Assembly (NCBI GenBank): GCA_900542385.1
Contig: UQNP01000029.1
Location: 1 to 16,475, forward strand
Length of the DNA stretch: 16,475 bases
Source of the DNA: an uncultured Eubacterium sp.
Lineage (GTDB): Bacteria > Bacillota > Clostridia > Peptostreptococcales > Anaerovoracaceae
Direction of reading: 5' to 3'
Notes under the pieces: model-generated
Database searches by the model: none
Told to the model about the DNA's origin: nothing
The model's input: the letters and a program-made list of their open reading frames with translations, nothing else
In this document: positions 6,775-15,405 of the stretch, in pieces
Layout of the letters: every line of letters starts with the position of its first letter
How positions within the stretch are numbered: position 1 is the first letter of the stretch
Program-made: the position numbers and the translations under genes

Positions 6775-7971
6775 ATGGATATCAGATTTACGACGCTTAA
6801 ACACCGCATAGATTCACTTACTGTATTTTCCGATATAAAAAACGATGATGTGATACAAAAGCTCCGCGGCGTAATATCCGCCGCCGAAAAAGGAGATACC
6901 GGTGAAGCAATAAAAAGCTACAGCGCATTTCTTTCTGCCATGTACCCCGTCACTTCCGATCTGACGGAATATATAAGAACTTTGATAATGCAGAATGAAA
7001 ATTTTTACGTCAAGGCTAAAGCATCCGGAAAGGATATCAGCGATGAAATAATATCCGCCGCAGATCAGGAACTTGATATGCTCACAGAGATAGCTTCCCT
7101 TGATCCGGAAATCTTCACAAGCGCCATGGATTACGACGGATTCCTTCCTGTATGGACCTGTCACCCCTGCGATCTGAAAAAAGACTTTAACGAAAAACTA
7201 AGCAATATATCTAAAAACGGCTACGGAATATTCGCCAAATACGAGTTTTTCAGACTCGATGACAAAGGCAGCATCGTTCCCGTCGCCCATCCGGACTGTC
7301 AGAGCATCGACTCCCTCTACGGATACGAGCGCGAACGCAGTCTTATCATAAAAAATACGAAAGCTCTCCTATCAGGAACAGGTGCCAGCAACATGCTCCT
7401 GTACGGCGATGCAGGCACCGGCAAAAGCTCAACTGTAAAAGCCGCTGCAAAACACTTTGCTCCCGAAGGGCTCAGGATGGTGGAAATCAAAAAAAATCAG
7501 CTTTATATGATCCCTCAGATCATGGAGGAGCTGGCATCAAATCCACTCAAATTCATCCTGTTTATAGATGATCTCAGCTTCAACGGCAACGATGACAACT
7601 TTTCGGCGCTGAAGGCGACTCTTGAGGGCAGCATTTCGGGACGCGGCAGCAACGTCGCCATATATGCTACCAGCAACAGGCGTCATCTGGTAAAGGAAAA
7701 CATGAGCGACAGAGACGGCGACGAGCTCCATGTCAACGATACTATCCAGGAAACCATGAGTCTCGCCGCAAGATTCGGACTTACCGTTACCTTCCAAAAG
7801 CCGGACAAAGACAGTTATCTCAGCATCGTAAGATCCCTCGCCGATCAGTACGGTATCGATATGGATGAAGACGAGCTTTTCAGAAAAGCTGAAGCCCACG
7901 CACTGCGTTCAAACGGCAGAAGCCCGAGGACTGCCAAACAGTTCATCGAGCTTTTAAAGATCGGCATCTGA
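6775..7971 (+). CDS. DUF815-family AAA ATPase
   Basis: This is a 398-residue soluble ATPase of the DUF815 group, a family of predicted AAA proteins whose biological role is not established. The N-terminal 200 or so residues are a variable helical region. The ATPase domain starts near 195 with LLSGTGASNMLLYGD, has Walker A GDAGTGKSS at about 211-219, Walker B FILFIDDLSF near 259-268, a sensor-1 segment AIYATSNRRHL, the family motif SDRDGDELHVNDT, and a C-terminal lid. ATG at 6775 is preferred because AGGAGA ends 8 nt before it, while the in-frame ATG at 6769 sits only 2 nt from that site. It is a single-gene unit with its own -10 element and terminator. Confidence 0.88.
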   Translation: MDIRFTTLKHRIDSLTVFSDIKNDDVIQKLRGVISAAEKGDTGEAIKSYSAFLSAMYPVTSDLTEYIRTLIMQNENFYVKAKASGKDISDEIISAADQELDMLTEIASLDPEIFTSAMDYDGFLPVWTCHPCDLKKDFNEKLSNISKNGYGIFAKYEFFRLDDKGSIVPVAHPDCQSIDSLYGYERERSLIIKNTKALLSGTGASNMLLYGDAGTGKSSTVKAAAKHFAPEGLRMVEIKKNQLYMIPQIMEELASNPLKFILFIDDLSFNGNDDNFSALKATLEGSISGRGSNVAIYATSNRRHLVKENMSDRDGDELHVNDTIQETMSLAARFGLTVTFQKPDKDSYLSIVRSLADQYGIDMDEDELFRKAEAHALRSNGRSPRTAKQFIELLKIGI

Positions 7972-7983
7972 TCCAATGATGCA

Positions 7984-8038
7984 AAAGGACTTTTCACACC
8001 GGCAGTATCTGCCCTGGAAAAGTCCTTTATTTTATGTT
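7984..8038 (+). terminator. Nested-hairpin intrinsic terminator after the DUF815 gene
   Basis: AAAGGACTTTTC (7984-7995) pairs perfectly over 12 bp with GAAAAGTCCTTT (8017-8028). Its 21-nt loop holds a second hairpin, GGCAG-TAT-CTGCC (8001-8013). A T-rich tail ATTTTATGTTTT follows on the plus strand. Because the next gene (cca) converges, it may also slow minus-strand transcripts, although the tail there is only TTTT. Confidence 0.85.
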
Positions 8039-8053
8039 TTATTTTCCCGTTTT

Positions 8054-9478
8054 TCACGTCTCATCTCTAAGCCTTCCGGCCTCCTCAAGAAGTACGCTCC
8101 TTTCATTTGCAGCCTTCTCTTCGATCACCATATCCAGCAGAGCCTTGAGCATTTCCCCTATCTCAGGTCCGCGCTCTATCCCCAGCGCGATCATATCATC
8201 GCCGTTTACCGCAAGATCTTTCAGGGAAAAGCACTGACTTTCATCTAAGATCCTCTCCATCATGATCTCCACATCGTCAAACTTTCGCAAAAGCTCGGCG
8301 CTCATATTGCCTGTCGCGTAGTTATCTGCTTTCTTTAATTCCAATATTTCAAACAGCACCGCAGGAGTAAATCTGTTCATCCATTTCTTAAGCAGAGCTT
8401 CATCTTTTTCGAATATCAGGGAATGATATTTTATGATAGTACATATCCTCTTTATCGTGCTTTTGTCAGCCTTCATCCTTCTCAGCAGTCTTTCAGCTTT
8501 GACGTTTCCTGCGGACGCATGATCGTAGAAATGTCCCATGCCCTTTTCATCCTCCGAATAAGTATCCGGCTTTCCGATGTCATGAATAAGAGCGGCGATC
8601 CTCATGTATTCTCTGTTTTCCTTTGTGGTTTTTATCTCTTCCATCGTCCTTATGCAGTGCTCCAGCACGTCGTACTTATGATAAGGGTTGTTTTGAGAAA
8701 ACCCCTTCATCCTAAGCAGCTCCGGCATGATCTCTCCGATTATTTCCGTATATTTTCTTATGACCTTTCCCGCATATTTCCCCGCAGCAAGGCGCTGGAA
8801 TTCTCCAAAGAACCGTTCAGCCGATATATTTTTCAGCAGAGCCCTGCATTCAAAAGCAGCCCTTTCAGTCTCCTCCTCTATATCGAATCCGAGGCATGCC
8901 GCAAACCTGAGTGCACGCATTATCCTGAGAGCATCTTCTCTGAATCTCCGTTCAGGATCGCCGACTGCACGTATCACTCTTCGCGATATATCCTCCTTTC
9001 CTCCGAAAAGATCCAGTATATTACCCTCAGCATCGCAGGCCAGCGCGTTCATCGTAAAATCACGTCTGGACAGATCCTCTTCTATGGTGGATACAAAACC
9101 CACTTCGTCCGGGTGCCTGCCGTCAGAGTAACTGCCGTCACATCTGAATGTAGTTATCTCCGCATTCCAGCCGCCCTTAAAAAGGATACTTTCCGCCGCG
9201 GAAACTTTTGCGATATGATCCTTTGGAGCCGTAACGGTGATAGTTCCATGTTTTATCCCTGTTTCGGCAATGTTCATATCACAGAAAACTTTCTCTGCTT
9301 CATGGGGTGCAGCTGAGGATGCTATATCGACATCGACAGCCTTATATTCTTCCGGCTCGATACCCATGATCATATCCCGTACGCATCCTCCGACAAGATA
9401 TGCCTCAAATCCTGCAGTATTCAGTCTTTTCAAAAGCAGTGACGCTATCGTGATTGCTTTTTCGTTTTTCTCTTTCAT
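8054..9478 (-). CDS. cca: CCA-adding tRNA nucleotidyltransferase
   Basis: This 474-residue class II nucleotidyltransferase adds or repairs the 3'-CCA end of tRNAs from CTP and ATP. In order it shows VGGCVRDMIMG (28-38), the catalytic DxD in AVDVDIASSAAP, DGSYSDGRHP, RRDFTMNALACD, the nucleotide-selecting stretch around ERRFREDALRIMRALRFA, and a C-terminal HD domain with ALIHDIGKPDT and a later HYKxxHASAG-like FYDHASAGN. The HD domain is found in some bacterial members and suggests extra phosphohydrolase activity. Between KHGTITV and EITTFR the palm has about a dozen more residues than the short beta-hairpin I expect. The ATG at 9478 fits the family N-terminus but has no Shine-Dalgarno; a TGaTATAAT lies 6 nt upstream. 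The gene stands alone and converges with DUF815. Confidence 0.95.
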   Translation of the reverse strand: MKEKNEKAITIASLLLKRLNTAGFEAYLVGGCVRDMIMGIEPEEYKAVDVDIASSAAPHEAEKVFCDMNIAETGIKHGTITVTAPKDHIAKVSAAESILFKGGWNAEITTFRCDGSYSDGRHPDEVGFVSTIEEDLSRRDFTMNALACDAEGNILDLFGGKEDISRRVIRAVGDPERRFREDALRIMRALRFAACLGFDIEEETERAAFECRALLKNISAERFFGEFQRLAAGKYAGKVIRKYTEIIGEIMPELLRMKGFSQNNPYHKYDVLEHCIRTMEEIKTTKENREYMRIAALIHDIGKPDTYSEDEKGMGHFYDHASAGNVKAERLLRRMKADKSTIKRICTIIKYHSLIFEKDEALLKKWMNRFTPAVLFEILELKKADNYATGNMSAELLRKFDDVEIMMERILDESQCFSLKDLAVNGDDMIALGIERGPEIGEMLKALLDMVIEEKAANERSVLLEEAGRLRDET

Positions 9479-9484
9479 ATCGTT

Positions 9485-9493
9485 ATTATATCA
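9485..9493 (-). promoter_or_regulatory. Extended -10 immediately upstream of cca
   Basis: On the minus strand TGaTATAAT (TATAAT at 9485-9490) is a perfect extended -10, separated by 6 nt from the cca ATG at 9478. The -35 region is weak. If used, transcription would begin at or next to the start codon. Confidence 0.5.
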
Positions 9494-9508
9494 CAAAATA
9501 TGCGCTAT

Positions 9509-9537
9509 TTGCCGAAAGCCTTGGGCTGTGTTATCAT
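9509..9537 (+). promoter_or_regulatory. Promoter of the amidohydrolase gene and possibly bceRS
   Basis: TTGCCG (9509-9514), a 17-bp spacer and TATCAT (9532-9537) with an upstream TGt form an extended -10 promoter. It lies 34 nt before the ATG at 9571 and overlaps the divergent cca promoter region. Confidence 0.6.
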
Positions 9538-9570
9538 TAACTAAAAAAGCAAAGAAAAGGATAATAGGAC

Positions 9571-10755
9571 ATGGCGGAAAACAATATTTCATACGCTGAA
9601 AAATTAAAAAATCACAGGCGCAGCCTTCATATGATACCTGAGCTGGACAGAAATCTTCCGGAGACGAAAAAATATCTTCTCTCCGTTCTCGAAAAGCTGG
9701 ACTGCTCCCTCACATTCCTCTGCGACAGCGGCATATGCGCATTTTTCGACAGAGGAGCAAAGGATACTTACGGTTTCCGGTCCGATATGGACGGACTTCC
9801 TGTAAGCGAAGCGAATAATTGCAGCTACGCTTCCACCCACGAAGGGAAAATGCACGCATGCGGCCACGACGGACATATGTCCATGGTGCTGACCTTCGGA
9901 GAATATATAGACAAAACCAAGAACCTGAATCACAATGTACTGCTGATATTCCAACCTGCCGAAGAGACCCTCGGCGGTGCGGAGGAAATATGCAAAAGCG
10001 GTATAATAGAAAAATACAACGTGACCAGGATCTTCGGCATACATCTCTGGCCTTTCATAAACAAAGGACTTATCTCTTCAAAGCCGGGAGCGCTCATGCC
10101 TAAATCTGCCGAAATAAACATAGATATAAATGGAAAAGCTGCCCACGGCACCGCGCCTTACGAAGGATGCGACGCCCTCTACATATCCGCAGACTTTGTA
10201 AAGCGTACGTATAAGGCTCATTCCCAAATACCGGGAGCAATAAAGAGATTTGCAGGCGATGCCGGCGATCTTTCCTATATACCATGCAGCACGCCTGAAG
10301 AAAAAACTCTTATACACTTCGGCAGGCTTCAAAGCGGATATGCCCGCAATATAGTCTCCGACTACACCCATATACTCGGAACTGTAAGAGCTTTCAGCGA
10401 AGAAAGATTCGACATGATAATATCGCTGCTGGAAAAAAATCTCGACGATATCTCACGGGAATACGGCTGCGGCACAGGTTTTTCACACAGCGAAGGATAT
10501 CCTCCCCTCATAAACGACAAGGCTTTGTACAGGGATGTCCTCCCTGTCCTTGAAAATCTCCCGTGCGGATATGAAGAAATGTCCGACCCTCTGATGATCT
10601 CCGAAGACTTTTCATTCTACGGCAAATACGCTCCGTCAGTATTTTTCGTTTTGGGAACAGGTACGGGAATACCGCTCCACAGCACCGATTTTGATTTCGA
10701 TGAATCCATCCTTATGAGCGGATTTGAGCTGTACAAGGCTCTCATAAAAAACTGA
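9571..10755 (+). CDS. M20D-family metal-dependent amidohydrolase
   Basis: This 394-residue cytoplasmic enzyme belongs to the M20D peptidase/amidohydrolase group, which includes hippurate hydrolases, N-acetyl-diaminopimelate deacetylases and IAA-amino-acid hydrolases. Metal-site residues are in place: Asp72 region FRSDMDGLP, Cys97 and His99 in HACGHDGH, Glu131-Glu132 in QPAEE, His158 in GIHLWP, and a C-terminal His in PLHSTDFDFDE. The dimerisation (lid) domain follows at about 170-280, beginning near the GKAAHGTAPYEGCDA segment. Substrate cannot be inferred from the sequence; an N-acyl amino acid or a peptide-derived acyl compound is likely. AAAGG lies about 10 nt before the ATG. Only 21 nt separate its stop from the bceR start and no terminator intervenes, so it probably shares a transcript with bceRS. 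Confidence 0.9.
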   Translation: MAENNISYAEKLKNHRRSLHMIPELDRNLPETKKYLLSVLEKLDCSLTFLCDSGICAFFDRGAKDTYGFRSDMDGLPVSEANNCSYASTHEGKMHACGHDGHMSMVLTFGEYIDKTKNLNHNVLLIFQPAEETLGGAEEICKSGIIEKYNVTRIFGIHLWPFINKGLISSKPGALMPKSAEINIDINGKAAHGTAPYEGCDALYISADFVKRTYKAHSQIPGAIKRFAGDAGDLSYIPCSTPEEKTLIHFGRLQSGYARNIVSDYTHILGTVRAFSEERFDMIISLLEKNLDDISREYGCGTGFSHSEGYPPLINDKALYRDVLPVLENLPCGYEEMSDPLMISEDFSFYGKYAPSVFFVLGTGTGIPLHSTDFDFDESILMSGFELYKALIKN

Positions 10756-10776
10756 CAGCATTTTTTAAGGTTGGTG

Positions 10777-11460
10777 ATGTATATGTACAGAATATTCATA
10801 GTTGAAGACGATGACATCATATCCGGCAAAGTAGCTCAAGCCCTCCAAAACTGGGGCTTTGAGACTGCCGTATGCGAAGATTTCCGTCAAGTCACTGATG
10901 AAATGATACGCTTCGATCCTCATCTGGTGATAATTGATATATCCCTGCCTTTTTTCAACGGATATCACTGGTGCAGCGAAATACGAAAATTTTCTAAGGT
11001 GCCTGTCATGTTTCTCTCTTCAGCAGGAGAAGATATGAACATAGTCATGGCAATAAATATGGGCGGAGATGATTTCGTCGCAAAACCTTTCGATATGCAG
11101 CTCCTGCTGGCCAAAATACAGGCTCTGCTGAGACGCTCCTACGATTTCAATGCGCAGACCAAAACAGGAGTATTCGAACATAATGGCATGATATTCGACA
11201 GCTCTGCATGCACAGTGACTTTCGGTGACGCAAAAGCGGAACTTTCAAAAAACGAAAACAGGATACTGACGGTCCTTCTGGAAAACAAAGGCAGCGTAGT
11301 CTCAAGAGACACCTTGATGAACAAACTGTGGGAAACAGATTCCTTCGTCGATGAAAACACGCTGTCCGTAAATGTCGCACGTCTAAGGAAGACCCTTGCA
11401 GGCGCCGGTGTTGAAGACATCATAAAAACAAAGAAAGGCATAGGATATATAATAGAATGA
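10777..11460 (+). CDS. bceR: BceR-like OmpR-family response regulator
   Basis: This 227-residue regulator has an N-terminal receiver domain (about 1-120) and a C-terminal winged-helix DNA-binding domain (about 128-227). Acidic residues E10-D11-D12, phosphoacceptor Asp54 in VIIDISLP, the Ser in LSSAGE, and Lys103 in AKPF are all present. The sequence GYHWCSEIR and the FLSSAGEDMNIVMAINMGGDDF stretch closely resemble BceR-type regulators, which activate genes for peptide-antibiotic ABC transporters. In-frame TTG (10771), GTG (10774), ATG (10777) and ATG (10783) occur; ATG 10777 fits best 6 nt after AAGG, with 10783 as alternative. It overlaps the kinase gene as ATGA. Confidence 0.92.
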   Translation: MYMYRIFIVEDDDIISGKVAQALQNWGFETAVCEDFRQVTDEMIRFDPHLVIIDISLPFFNGYHWCSEIRKFSKVPVMFLSSAGEDMNIVMAINMGGDDFVAKPFDMQLLLAKIQALLRRSYDFNAQTKTGVFEHNGMIFDSSACTVTFGDAKAELSKNENRILTVLLENKGSVVSRDTLMNKLWETDSFVDENTLSVNVARLRKTLAGAGVEDIIKTKKGIGYIIE

Positions 11461-12458
11461 AAAAAATCGGTTTCTTTTCATGTCTGCCGGCATATATACG
11501 CGGCAAAATAAAAACCATAGTATTTTTCCTGCTTTCAGCAGTCATTCTCTGTTTCGTGCTGTTCCTCTACCGCCAGCAGCCTGAAGCTGTCGCATACGCC
11601 GCAGTAATATCCCTTATAATCGGTCTTGTCATGGTCTTTACCGATTACTGCCGCTTTGTCGAAAAACACAGACGGCTTACTGAAGCTGCTAAAAACGCCG
11701 AGACCGCCTGCGGCAATCTTCCCAAAACAGATAAACTCATAGAAAAAGATTACCAAAATATCGTAAAGCTCCTTGACAGAAGCAGAAACGATATCCTGGA
11801 CAAAACGGAATCCCAGAAAAAATTCATGCAGGATTACTATGCCATGTGGGTACATCAGATAAAAGTACCTATTTCAGCCATGCGGCTTTTGATGAGCAAT
11901 GAAGAAAAGAATTCTCCTCTCAGTATAGAACTGTTCAAGATAGAGCAGTATGTGGAAATGGCTCTGTCCTATGTACGCCTCAACTCTGATTCTACCGATT
12001 ACCTTATCAAAGAATACGATATAGATGATATCGTCAAGCAGGCTGTAAGAAAATACGCCCCGCTCTTCATAGCAAAAAAAATCAGACTCGATATCGCCGA
12101 TATGAACATGAAAGTCTTGACCGATGAAAAATGGATACTTTTCGTAATAGAACAGATCCTCTCCAACTCTCTCAAATACACTAAGAAAGGTTATATAAAA
12201 ATATACACCGAAAAACCCAAGACTCTCGTAATCGAAGACAGCGGTATAGGCATTGCTCCGGAAGATATAAAAAGGATCGGCGAAAAAGGCTTCACAGGAT
12301 ACAACGGCCGCATAGAAAAGAAGTCTACAGGTCTCGGATTATATCTGTGTACTGAAATACTTCATAATCTCTCTCACAAAATGACTGTTGAATCCGAATT
12401 ATCAAAAGGGACACGCGTATACATAGATTTTGAAATGAAATATATGATATTCGAATGA
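11457..12458 (+). CDS. bceS: BceS-like intramembrane-sensing histidine kinase
   Basis: This 333-residue kinase has two closely spaced N-terminal membrane helices (about 18-37 and 45-62) with almost no extracellular loop, the hallmark of intramembrane-sensing kinases that receive their signal from a BceAB-type transporter. The H box WVHQIKVPISAM carries phosphoacceptor His133. The catalytic domain has the N box QILSNSLKYT (Asn237), G1 EDSGIGIAP, and G2 GLGLYL. It is encoded by a gene overlapping bceR by 4 bp (ATGA), implying coupled translation. A 144-bp gap follows before bceA. The input is expected to be BceAB activity during bacitracin or lantibiotic-like peptide attack, but the inducer cannot be named. 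Confidence 0.94.
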   Translation: MKKIGFFSCLPAYIRGKIKTIVFFLLSAVILCFVLFLYRQQPEAVAYAAVISLIIGLVMVFTDYCRFVEKHRRLTEAAKNAETACGNLPKTDKLIEKDYQNIVKLLDRSRNDILDKTESQKKFMQDYYAMWVHQIKVPISAMRLLMSNEEKNSPLSIELFKIEQYVEMALSYVRLNSDSTDYLIKEYDIDDIVKQAVRKYAPLFIAKKIRLDIADMNMKVLTDEKWILFVIEQILSNSLKYTKKGYIKIYTEKPKTLVIEDSGIGIAPEDIKRIGEKGFTGYNGRIEKKSTGLGLYLCTEILHNLSHKMTVESELSKGTRVYIDFEMKYMIFE

Positions 12459-12482
12459 TAAACTCCCTATCCTGCACTATTC

Positions 12483-12519
12483 TTTCAAAAATGTAAGAAA
12501 CAAAACGGATATTGTAAGA
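12483..12519 (+). promoter_or_regulatory. Candidate BceR operator upstream of bceAB
   Basis: TTTCA-AAAA-TGTAA (12483-12496) is one mismatch from the TNACA-N4-TGTAA inverted repeat reported for Bce-like regulators. A second TGTAAGA (12513-12519) repeats the first (12492-12498) at exactly 21 bp, two helical turns. It lies just upstream of a candidate promoter for bceA. Confidence 0.5.
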
Positions 12520-12526
12520 CAAATAA

Positions 12527-12556
12527 ATGGCATACACCTTTTCCCTCTGCTATCCT
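12527..12556 (+). promoter_or_regulatory. Possible bceA promoter
   Basis: ATGGCA (12527-12532), an 18-bp spacer and TATCCT (12551-12556) preceded by TGc could form a weak, activator-dependent promoter directly downstream of the candidate operator. The leader to bceA would be about 40 nt. Confidence 0.35.
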
Positions 12557-12602
12557 TTTAACGTAAGCAAAATACTGCACAAAACAAAAGGAGGTATGAC
12601 GT

Positions 12603-13370
12603 ATGGCCATTTTAGAAGTAAACAATCTGAAAAAGATATACACCACACGCTTTGGCGCCAACAGTGTACAAGCGCTCAGCAGCGTATCTTTTTCCGTAGA
12701 AAATGGGGAATATGTAGCTATAATGGGGGAATCAGGCTCGGGGAAAACCACTCTTCTCAACATATTAGCCGCCCTCGACAAACCAACGCGAGGCACTGTC
12801 CTGCTCGAAGGAAGGGACATTACCGCTATCAGCGAAAAGGAACTTTCCACGTTCAGACGAAATAATCTCGGATTCGTATTCCAGGATTTCAATCTGCTGG
12901 ACACCTTCAATCTCATGGACAATATATTTCTTCCTCTCGTCCTTTCGGGAAAGAAATACCAGGAAATGAACAAACGTCTCAAACCGCTCGCCGCCAAGCT
13001 CGGCATCTCAGATCTTCTCTACAAATATCCTTATGAAGTATCCGGCGGACAGAAGCAGCGTGCAGCCATAGCCAGAGCACTTATAACTCAACCGAAACTT
13101 ATACTCGCCGATGAGCCTACAGGCGCTCTTGACTCACGTTCAGCAGACGATCTTCTCAAACTTTTCAATCAGATAAACAACGATGGTCAGACGATAATAA
13201 TGGTCACTCACTCCATAAAAGCGGCGAGCCATGCCAGCCGAGTCCTGTTCATCAGCGACGGCAGAGTATATCATCAGATGTACAAAGGCGGAGCGACCAA
13301 CGAAGAAATGTTCCAGAAGATATCCGGAACTCTGACTACCATGGCGACAGGCGGTGGTCCAAATGTTTAA
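12603..13370 (+). CDS. bceA: BceA-like ABC transporter ATP-binding protein
   Basis: This 255-residue ATPase energises the FtsX-like permease encoded next to it; together they remove cell-wall-targeting peptides from their lipid target and signal to BceS. Walker A GESGSGKTT (42-50), Q-loop Gln94 in FVFQDFNLL, signature SGGQKQR from 147, Walker B LILADEPTGALD, and H-loop His193 in THS are all intact. It belongs to the MacB/LolD/BceA-type clade (SGGQKQR and ADEPTGALD), typical of single-ATPase partners. A strong AAAGGAGGT precedes the ATG by 7 nt. Its 3' end overlaps the bceB start by 8 bp, so the two are translationally coupled. Confidence 0.95.
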   Translation: MAILEVNNLKKIYTTRFGANSVQALSSVSFSVENGEYVAIMGESGSGKTTLLNILAALDKPTRGTVLLEGRDITAISEKELSTFRRNNLGFVFQDFNLLDTFNLMDNIFLPLVLSGKKYQEMNKRLKPLAAKLGISDLLYKYPYEVSGGQKQRAAIARALITQPKLILADEPTGALDSRSADDLLKLFNQINNDGQTIIMVTHSIKAASHASRVLFISDGRVYHQMYKGGATNEEMFQKISGTLTTMATGGGPNV

Positions 13371-15405
13371 GCTGTATCCAAGTATGGCGCTGACTAACAT
13401 AAAGAGCAGCCGAAAAACATATATACCTTACATGATCTCGTGTATGCTGACAATATCTCTGTACTACATTATCTGTTCTCTTTCGTCAAACGAAAATCTG
13501 ACAGACATATACGGCGGCAATACGATCCAATCATATATGGGCATGGGACAGTTCATAGTAGCAATTTTTGCAGTGATCTTTCTGTTTTACATCAACAGTT
13601 CCCTGATAAAACGCCGTAAAAAAGAATTCGGACTTTACAACATACTGGGCATGGAAAAACGTCACATTGCAAAAGTGATATTCATGGAAACTCTGTACAC
13701 CTTCCTCGCCTCTTTCATTTCAGGGATAATTTTAGGCATACTGCTCGATAAGCTGATGTATCTCGTAATCCTGCGCATTTTCAACGAGTCTGTACCTCTG
13801 GGCTTTTATGTTTCTGTAAACGGCATAATAATGTCTCTGGCTCTCTTTGGGATCATATTCATGCTGATATTCCTGAATTCTGTCAGACAGGTATACACAT
13901 CCAAGCCTGTGGAACTTCTCAAAAGCGACAACAGAGGAGAAGCTGAACCCAAAGCAAAATGGGTGCTTGCCATCATTGGTGTTATCTGTCTCGCCGCAGG
14001 CTACTTCATAGCAGTGACTACCGAAAATCCGGTATCGGCCTTTGCGCTGTTTTTCGTGGCGGTAGTACTCGTAATAATAGGCACGTATCTCGTATTCACC
14101 GCGGGTAGCATAGTTCTGCTCAAACTGCTGAAGAAAAACAAAAATTACTACTACAAGACGACTCATTTCGTAAGCATATCTTCCATGATGTACAGAATGA
14201 AGAGGAACGCGGTAGGTCTCGGCAACATATGCATCCTTTCAACCATGGTGCTGGTGATGATCTCCGCAACTCTGTCCATAAACCTGGGACTCGACGATTC
14301 CTTCAGCAGAACTCACCCGAGAGAAGTACACATATCAGCTATGGACAATGACCCGCGCTATGAAGAGGTCATCAATATCACGGAAAACGCTTTTAAAGAT
14401 CAGGGATTGGAGTTTGAGGACAGGGTAGATTATAGACAGCTCAGCTTTTCTGCGGTATACGAAAGAGAAGACGATTACTTTGTGACCGATACAGACGCAT
14501 ATTCTTCAGGCATGTCATCGATACAGGCATATAACGATCTGGGAACGCTGACATTCATTCCTCTCGAGGATTACAACGATTACACAGGAAAAAATGAAAC
14601 TCTGAAAGAGGACGAAGTACTCGTATACGCTGAAAACGCACCTCTTGAAGACGATAATATAAATATTTTCGATGACTCATTCAGCGTCAAGAAGCATCTT
14701 GATGAATTCCTGCCCAACGGCAGTCCGTGGGTGAGCACACCAAACATCTACGGTGTAGTTGTAAAAGATATGAACGTTATGGACAGCCTGCTTGAAAAAC
14801 AGGCGGAAATATACGGAGACAACCAGTCATTCATCATGAGAGAATACATGGCTGACATAAAAGGCGGCAGCGAAGGAAAAGAAGCTGAAATCAAAAAAGC
14901 TTCGGATATAATATCAGCAAAAATCCAGCCGCAAAATTCTAATGGGGAAGCCGCATCCGGCGAATTCTCCGGATACGTCGAATGTGCTGCCGTTGAGAAA
15001 GAGACTTACGGCGACAACTTCATAGGGCTTTTCTTCATAGGTATATTCTTAAGCATCCTTTTCATAATGGCAACGGTGCTGATAATGTACTACAAACAGA
15101 TAACAGAGGGATACGAAGACAAGGAGCGATACGAGATACTCCAAAATGTGGGTATGAGTCATAAAGAAGTAAAAAAATCCATAAATTCTCAGGTGCTTAC
15201 TGTATTCTTCCTGCCTCTGATAACCGCAGGTGTTCATGTGGGGTTTGCATTCCCGTTCATATTCAGGATACTGACCCTGCTCGGACTGCTGAACATGAAG
15301 CTATACGCCATGTGCAATATCGGCTGCTTCCTTGTATTCGCGCTTTTCTACGCACTGGTATATATGCTGACTTCAAAGCTGTACTACGGAATAGTCAAAA
15401 AATAA
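13363..15405 (+). CDS. bceB: BceB-like FtsX-family permease with large extracellular sensor domain
   Basis: This 680-residue membrane protein has about ten predicted helices: roughly 20-42, 57-80, 105-135, 150-175, 200-220, 223-250, 285-306, 553-575, 612-640 and 650-675. Between helices 7 and 8 lies an extracellular domain of about 240 residues (308-550), as in BceB-type permeases where it contacts the peptide and lipid target. That domain is acidic and Tyr-rich (many DD, ED and DN pairs). ATG 13363 overlaps bceA by 8 bp and follows GGCGGTGG; a GTG at 13354 is the alternative start. Function is likely self-protection from cationic or lipid-II-binding peptides, but the exact substrate is unknown. 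Confidence 0.93.
   Translation: MFKLYPSMALTNIKSSRKTYIPYMISCMLTISLYYIICSLSSNENLTDIYGGNTIQSYMGMGQFIVAIFAVIFLFYINSSLIKRRKKEFGLYNILGMEKRHIAKVIFMETLYTFLASFISGIILGILLDKLMYLVILRIFNESVPLGFYVSVNGIIMSLALFGIIFMLIFLNSVRQVYTSKPVELLKSDNRGEAEPKAKWVLAIIGVICLAAGYFIAVTTENPVSAFALFFVAVVLVIIGTYLVFTAGSIVLLKLLKKNKNYYYKTTHFVSISSMMYRMKRNAVGLGNICILSTMVLVMISATLSINLGLDDSFSRTHPREVHISAMDNDPRYEEVINITENAFKDQGLEFEDRVDYRQLSFSAVYEREDDYFVTDTDAYSSGMSSIQAYNDLGTLTFIPLEDYNDYTGKNETLKEDEVLVYAENAPLEDDNINIFDDSFSVKKHLDEFLPNGSPWVSTPNIYGVVVKDMNVMDSLLEKQAEIYGDNQSFIMREYMADIKGGSEGKEAEIKKASDIISAKIQPQNSNGEAASGEFSGYVECAAVEKETYGDNFIGLFFIGIFLSILFIMATVLIMYYKQITEGYEDKERYEILQNVGMSHKEVKKSINSQVLTVFFLPLITAGVHVGFAFPFIFRILTLLGLLNMKLYAMCNIGCFLVFALFYALVYMLTSKLYYGIVKK

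Noticed and set aside
8423..9316. 297-residue plus-strand open frame opposite cca
   Set aside because: Antisense to a gene with all CCA-enzyme motifs; no Shine-Dalgarno and no domain pattern.
13732..14166. 144-residue minus-strand open frame inside bceB
   Set aside because: Shadow of the permease membrane helices, giving a composition unlike real proteins.
9571..15405. A novel defence or toxin system in the right half
   Set aside because: The kinase, regulator, ATPase and permease match the known Bce module in order and motifs, and no nuclease, toxin or phage-like gene is present.
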